From Actinomycetota bacterium (GTDB taxonomy: Bacteria; Actinomycetota; Actinomycetes; Nanopelagicales; Nanopelagicaceae), in NCBI GenBank assembly GCA_027731885.1, contig JAQCAO010000055.1, positions 1 to 9,246 on the forward strand: a stretch of 9,246 bases of DNA, written 5' to 3'. Positions 6,108 to 9,246 of the stretch are shown here, in pieces. The notes beneath the pieces were generated by a model. It saw only the letters and a list, made by a program, of their open reading frames with translations, had not been told where the DNA came from and searched no databases. The position numbers and the translations under genes were made by a program. Each line of letters begins with the position of its first letter. The first letter of the stretch is position 1.

Positions 6108-7013
6108 ATGAAAAGTTCCTCAGAGATTCTCAAAGCTCTAGAGAATGAATCGATAGAAATTCTAAGAGAAACCGCCGCCGCTTTTAGAAAGCCAGTTCTC
6201 CTTTATTCAATCGGTAAAGATTCAGCCGTTCTCTTGCACCTTGCAATGAAAGCCTTTCATCCCGCTCCAATTCCATTTCCAGTTTTACACATCGACACGA
6301 CCTGGAAATTTAAAGAGATGATCTCCTTTAGAGGCGAAATGGCTAAGAAATATAATTTAAATTTACTTGTTCATACCAATCAAGATGGCGTTTCCCAGGG
6401 AGTTACTCCTTTCAATACAGGTGCATCTGAGTACACCAGAGTTATGAAGACCGTTGCCCTTAGACAAGCCCTGGATGCCAACGCCTTTGATGCTGCTATC
6501 GGTGGATCACGTAGAGATGAAGAGCGCAGCCGCGCCAAGGAACGAATCTTTAGCGTTCGCGAATCCGGCCACAGGTGGGATCCACGAAATCAACGTCCCG
6601 AACTTTGGCGAACGTATAACCCAAAGATTACTAATGAACAGAGTATGCGAGTTTTTCCGCTATCGGATTGGACTGAGCTAGATATCTGGAGTTACATACT
6701 TGAACACGATGTGCCGGTTAACCCACTCTATTTCGCTAAAGAGCGCCCGGTAGTTTTTAGAGGCGAACAGATGATTATGGTTGATGATGATCGCTTCCCA
6801 TTGATTAACGGTGAAAAGCCAGTTATGAAGCAAATTAGATTTAGAACTCTTGGCTGCTATCCATTAACAGCAGCCGTTGAGTCAAATGCAACCACAGTGA
6901 CTGAGATCGTTGAAGAAGTTATGAATGTAAAGCTGAGCGAGCGAGCGACACGTTTAATTGATGGCGAAAAAGAAGATTCAATGGAGAAGAAAAAGACTGA
7001 AGGCTACTTCTGA
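6108..7013 (+). CDS. cysD: Sulfate adenylyltransferase subunit 2 (CysD)
   Basis: This 301-residue catalytic subunit of ATP sulfurylase makes adenosine 5'-phosphosulfate (APS) from sulfate and ATP. It works with the CysN GTPase, encoded next. It is a PP-loop ATP pyrophosphatase-fold enzyme: the PP-loop SIGKDS is at 34-39, followed by [11 protein letters not shown], the arginine-rich [18 protein letters not shown] and the typical C-terminal end [11 protein letters not shown]. Length is as expected for the family. The ATG at 6108 is supported by the TATAAT box 6 bases upstream and the lack of a ribosome binding site. Ten of 23 arginine codons are AGA or AGG by hand count, in contrast to 1 of about 41 in sdhA, which may reflect acquisition or lower expression. 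Confidence 0.97.
   Translation: MKSSSEILKALENESIEILRETAAAFRKPVLLYSIGKDSAVLLHLAMKAFHPAPIPFPVLHIDTTWKFKEMISFRGEMAKKYNLNLLVHTNQDGVSQGVTPFNTGASEYTRVMKTVALRQALDANAFDAAIGGSRRDEERSRAKERIFSVRESGHRWDPRNQRPELWRTYNPKITNEQSMRVFPLSDWTELDIWSYILEHDVPVNPLYFAKERPVVFRGEQMIMVDDDRFPLINGEKPVMKQIRFRTLGCYPLTAAVESNATTVTEIVEEVMNVKLSERATRLIDGEKEDSMEKKKTEGYF
6999..7003 (+). promoter_or_regulatory. Ribosome binding site of cysNC inside the cysD 3' end
   Basis: GAAGG ends 9 bases before the cysNC ATG at 7013, within the last codons of cysD. It supports the ATG that overlaps the cysD stop (TGATG). Confidence 0.5.
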
Positions 7014-8836
7014 TGCTGCAACCAATTATTAGATTAGTTACTTGTGGAAGCGTAGATGATGGCAAGAGCACTCTAATAGGCAGGCTATTGGTCGAAACAG
7101 ATAGCGTCCCCCACGATACCGTCGCAGCCGCTCGAAATATTCGCCGCACCGGATCAACTGTAGTTGCAGGCGAAGTTGACTTTAGTTTATTAACCGATGG
7201 ATTAGAAGCCGAACGCGAACAAGGAATTACCATTGATGTGGCATATCGATCAATGTCGTTATTGAATGGACGACGTCTCATAATTGCTGATGCTCCAGGC
7301 CATGAGCAGTACACCAGAAATATGGCGGTTGCCGCATCTAGGGCAGATGTTGCCTTAGTTTTAGTGGATGCATCGCGTGGTATTCGCACTCAAACTTTAC
7401 GCCATTTAACTATTTGCTCACTTATGGGCGTCAGCAGAGTTGCTGTAGTTGTAAATAAGTTAGATGCAGCAGGTTATTCACAAAGCGTTTATGATGGAAT
7501 TGTTTCCGAGCTACTGGTTGCAGCAAATCGCTTAGGTATTAATGATTATCAAGCCATCCCAGTAAGTGCTTTAGCTGGAGACAATGTGGTTGTGCGCAGC
7601 ACAAATATGCCTTGGTATACAGGCCCAACTTTGCTGGAATATATTCAAAGTTGGAGTAAACCCGAAGAATTACTCACTAAGCCGCATATGGGCGTGCAGT
7701 TAATCGCCCGCGCTGAGAACTTTAGAGGTGTTTCTGGAACAATTCTTAACGGAACTTTTGTTGTAGGCGATGAAGTTGTTGTTCTCCCAAGTCGACGCAG
7801 AGCAGTCATTTCAGAGATTATTACCTACGATGGAAAACTTGAACGTGCTGGAGACTCAGAGGCGGTAACGCTAGTACTAGAACCCGAGGTTGATGCCACC
7901 CGTGGAGATTCAATTGAACTCGCAAGCAACTTCACACCACCCGCTGATAGATTCAATGCGAATATTGTCTGGCTCGGTGAGACAAAGTTAGTTCATAGCC
8001 GCTCGTATTTATTGATATCTGGTTCCACCCAAGTCCCTGCGATAGTTTCTAAGATCAAATATAAATTCGAGATTGCAACGGGAGATCACGAAGTAGCCGA
8101 AGAACTCTCAATGAATGAGATCGGCGTTATTGAAATCGCCACAGATGCCCCAATCGCTTTGACGCCATACGCCGAGCAGCGCAACACCGGCTGCTTTATT
8201 CTCGTTGATCGAAGCACGCTAAATACCGTCGCAGCCGGAATGGTTAATCACGTATTACGCAGATCTGAAAATATCACAGAGCATAAATATGAAATTGATG
8301 CCCTAGCACGAGCATCTCAGAAGAGCCAACGCGCGAAGGTAATTTGGCTTACTGGATTATCTGGATCCGGTAAGTCGACGATCGCCAACGAACTCGAAAA
8401 AACTCTGTTTGCCTCAGGAATGCATTGTTATGTCCTTGACGGGGACAACCTTCGCATGGGTATCAATAAAGATCTTGGTTTTACCCGCGCAGACCGAGCA
8501 GAAAATGTCAGACGGGTTGCTGAAATCGCGCACTTAATGTCTGACGCCGGATTAATTGTGATCGTTGCATTAGTAAGTCCATTTGCAAGTGATCGCGATA
8601 GCGCGCGTGACATCTTTGAGCAAGGAAGATTTGCTGAAGTTTGGGTAAAAACCCCACTTGAAATATGTGCCGAGCGAGACCCTAAAGGTCTCTACAAAAA
8701 AGCGGCGGATGGAACCTTGCCTAACTTAAGCGGAGTTGGCCAAGAGTATGAACCGCCCACAAAGGCGGAATTAGTTTTAAATGGTACTGAATTAGTATCT
8801 GAAAACGTTAGAAAAATAATTGAGGAACTGCTTTGA
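7013..8836 (+). CDS. cysNC: CysNC: sulfate adenylyltransferase GTPase subunit fused to APS kinase
   Basis: A 607-residue fusion performing two steps of sulfate activation. The N-terminal CysN part (about 1-420) is an EF-Tu-like GTPase that drives APS synthesis by CysD. Its G motifs are GSVDDGKST (12-20), DAPGH (93-97), NKLD (148-151) and SAL (185-187), followed by beta-barrel domains. The C-terminal APS kinase part (about 440-607) phosphorylates APS to PAPS. It has the P-loop GLSGSGKST (448-456), DGDNLR, LGFTRADRAENVRR, KTPLEICAERDPKGLYKKA and a final GQEYEPPTKAEL segment. Both P-loops appear intact, so both activities are expected. The same fusion occurs in mycobacteria and in rhizobial NodQ. 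The start overlaps the cysD stop by one base. About 12 of 42 arginine codons are AGA or AGG. Confidence 0.97.
   Translation: MLQPIIRLVTCGSVDDGKSTLIGRLLVETDSVPHDTVAAARNIRRTGSTVVAGEVDFSLLTDGLEAEREQGITIDVAYRSMSLLNGRRLIIADAPGHEQYTRNMAVAASRADVALVLVDASRGIRTQTLRHLTICSLMGVSRVAVVVNKLDAAGYSQSVYDGIVSELLVAANRLGINDYQAIPVSALAGDNVVVRSTNMPWYTGPTLLEYIQSWSKPEELLTKPHMGVQLIARAENFRGVSGTILNGTFVVGDEVVVLPSRRRAVISEIITYDGKLERAGDSEAVTLVLEPEVDATRGDSIELASNFTPPADRFNANIVWLGETKLVHSRSYLLISGSTQVPAIVSKIKYKFEIATGDHEVAEELSMNEIGVIEIATDAPIALTPYAEQRNTGCFILVDRSTLNTVAAGMVNHVLRRSENITEHKYEIDALARASQKSQRAKVIWLTGLSGSGKSTIANELEKTLFASGMHCYVLDGDNLRMGINKDLGFTRADRAENVRRVAEIAHLMSDAGLIVIVALVSPFASDRDSARDIFEQGRFAEVWVKTPLEICAERDPKGLYKKAADGTLPNLSGVGQEYEPPTKAELVLNGTELVSENVRKIIEELL
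8822..8826 (+). promoter_or_regulatory. Ribosome binding site choosing a TTG start for the TauE-like gene
   Basis: GAGGA lies 6 bases before the TTG at 8833, an ideal distance, but 15 bases before the first in-frame ATG at 8842. It therefore favours the TTG, which overlaps the cysNC stop as TTGA. Confidence 0.55.
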
Positions 8837-9246
8837 ATTGGATGCTTTTCGCCCTCGCCGGCTCAATTGCACAATTGATCGACGGTTCGCTCGGAATGGG
8901 TTTTGGATTAACTAGCTCTACATTGTTATTAACGCTAGGAGCATCTGCGGCAGTTGCATCAGCTGCGGTACATGCAGCCGAGATTGGAACCACTTTAGCA
9001 TCAGGTGCGTCTCACTGGCACCGAGATAATATTGATCGAACAATTTTAAGACAATTGGCAATTCCAGGCGGGATTGGGGCGCTTTTAGGCGCAACCTTCC
9101 TTTCTAATATTGATCTTTCAGGCGGAACAATTTTTATTTCAACAATCCTATTGTTACTCGGATTTCTACTTCTCTATCGAAATCTCTTTGTAGCACAACC
9201 GCAAGTAAACGTCGCCGAGATATCTAATCCTCGTTACCTCACATTC
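8833..9246 (+). CDS. TauE/SafE (TSUP) family membrane permease, C-terminus cut by window end
   Basis: The frame is open from TTG 8833 to the window end (138 codons, no stop). The product is strongly hydrophobic and begins MNWMLFALAGSIAQLIDG, then LGMGFGLTSSTLLL, then an ASAAVHAAEIGTT segment and a PGGIGALLGA repeat-like motif, as in TauE/SafE permeases. Such proteins move sulfite, sulfonates or other sulfur-containing anions. Corynebacterium glutamicum CysZ, which is needed for sulfate uptake, belongs to the same broad family and sits in a cysteine/sulfate cluster. The 4-base TTGA overlap with cysNC implies a shared transcript and a role in supplying sulfate or expelling sulfite; the direction and substrate are inference. 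The alternative start is ATG 8842 (three residues shorter). No stop codon is seen, so the family length cannot be checked. Confidence 0.85.
   Translation, partial: MNWMLFALAGSIAQLIDGSLGMGFGLTSSTLLLTLGASAAVASAAVHAAEIGTTLASGASHWHRDNIDRTILRQLAIPGGIGALLGATFLSNIDLSGGTIFISTILLLLGFLLLYRNLFVAQPQVNVAEISNPRYLTF

Noticed and set aside
6919..7389. A 156-codon open frame on the - strand opposite cysD/cysNC
   Set aside because: It is antisense to the conserved P-loop region of CysNC and shows no domain of its own.
1..9246. CRISPR array, insertion sequence, prophage or defence genes
   Set aside because: No regularly spaced repeats, transposase, integrase or defence-type proteins are visible in any frame; every long frame belongs to a metabolic or transport gene.

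Overview
The window looks like a compact chromosome segment from an actinobacterium of moderate to low G+C (mid-to-high 40s % by eye). The evidence is an actinobacterial Sdh1-type succinate dehydrogenase (order sdhC-sdhA-sdhB, with a five-helix SdhC carrying a Cys/His cluster), a CysD plus fused CysNC, promoter -10 boxes placed for leaderless mRNAs, and very tight packing. A streamlined freshwater lineage (Nanopelagicales-like or a relative) is my best guess, but only an inference.

Left part (1-4345, + strand). The window opens inside a tRNA-Ser(UGA) with an encoded CCA, followed by a nested hairpin and a short T run. Then comes a tightly packed run sdhC-sdhA-sdhB-crcB1-crcB2, with junctions of a few bases or overlaps. 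The Sdh complex oxidises succinate and passes electrons to menaquinone. The two CrcB/Fluc proteins look like an obligate, oppositely oriented fluoride-channel heterodimer in which probably only one pore is intact.

Middle part (4342-6107). An M24B Xaa-Pro aminopeptidase runs on the - strand, tail to tail with crcB2 and with overlapping stop codons. Its start has no clear Shine-Dalgarno sequence and may be leaderless. A tRNA-Ser(GCU) without encoded CCA follows. Its 3' end begins a 17-base segment that is repeated (16/17) 65 bases downstream.

Right part (6108-9246, + strand). A TATAAT box sits 6 bases before the cysD ATG, predicting a leaderless cysD-cysNC-tauE-like operon. CysD and CysNC make APS and then PAPS from sulfate. 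The last gene, cut by the window end, is a TauE/SafE (TSUP) membrane protein probably moving sulfate, sulfite or another sulfur anion. Arginine codon use changes sharply at the tRNA: AGA/AGG is rare in sdhCAB and common in cysD-cysNC. With the tRNA-anchored repeat, this suggests the sulfur operon may be an acquired block that starts at tRNA-Ser(GCU).
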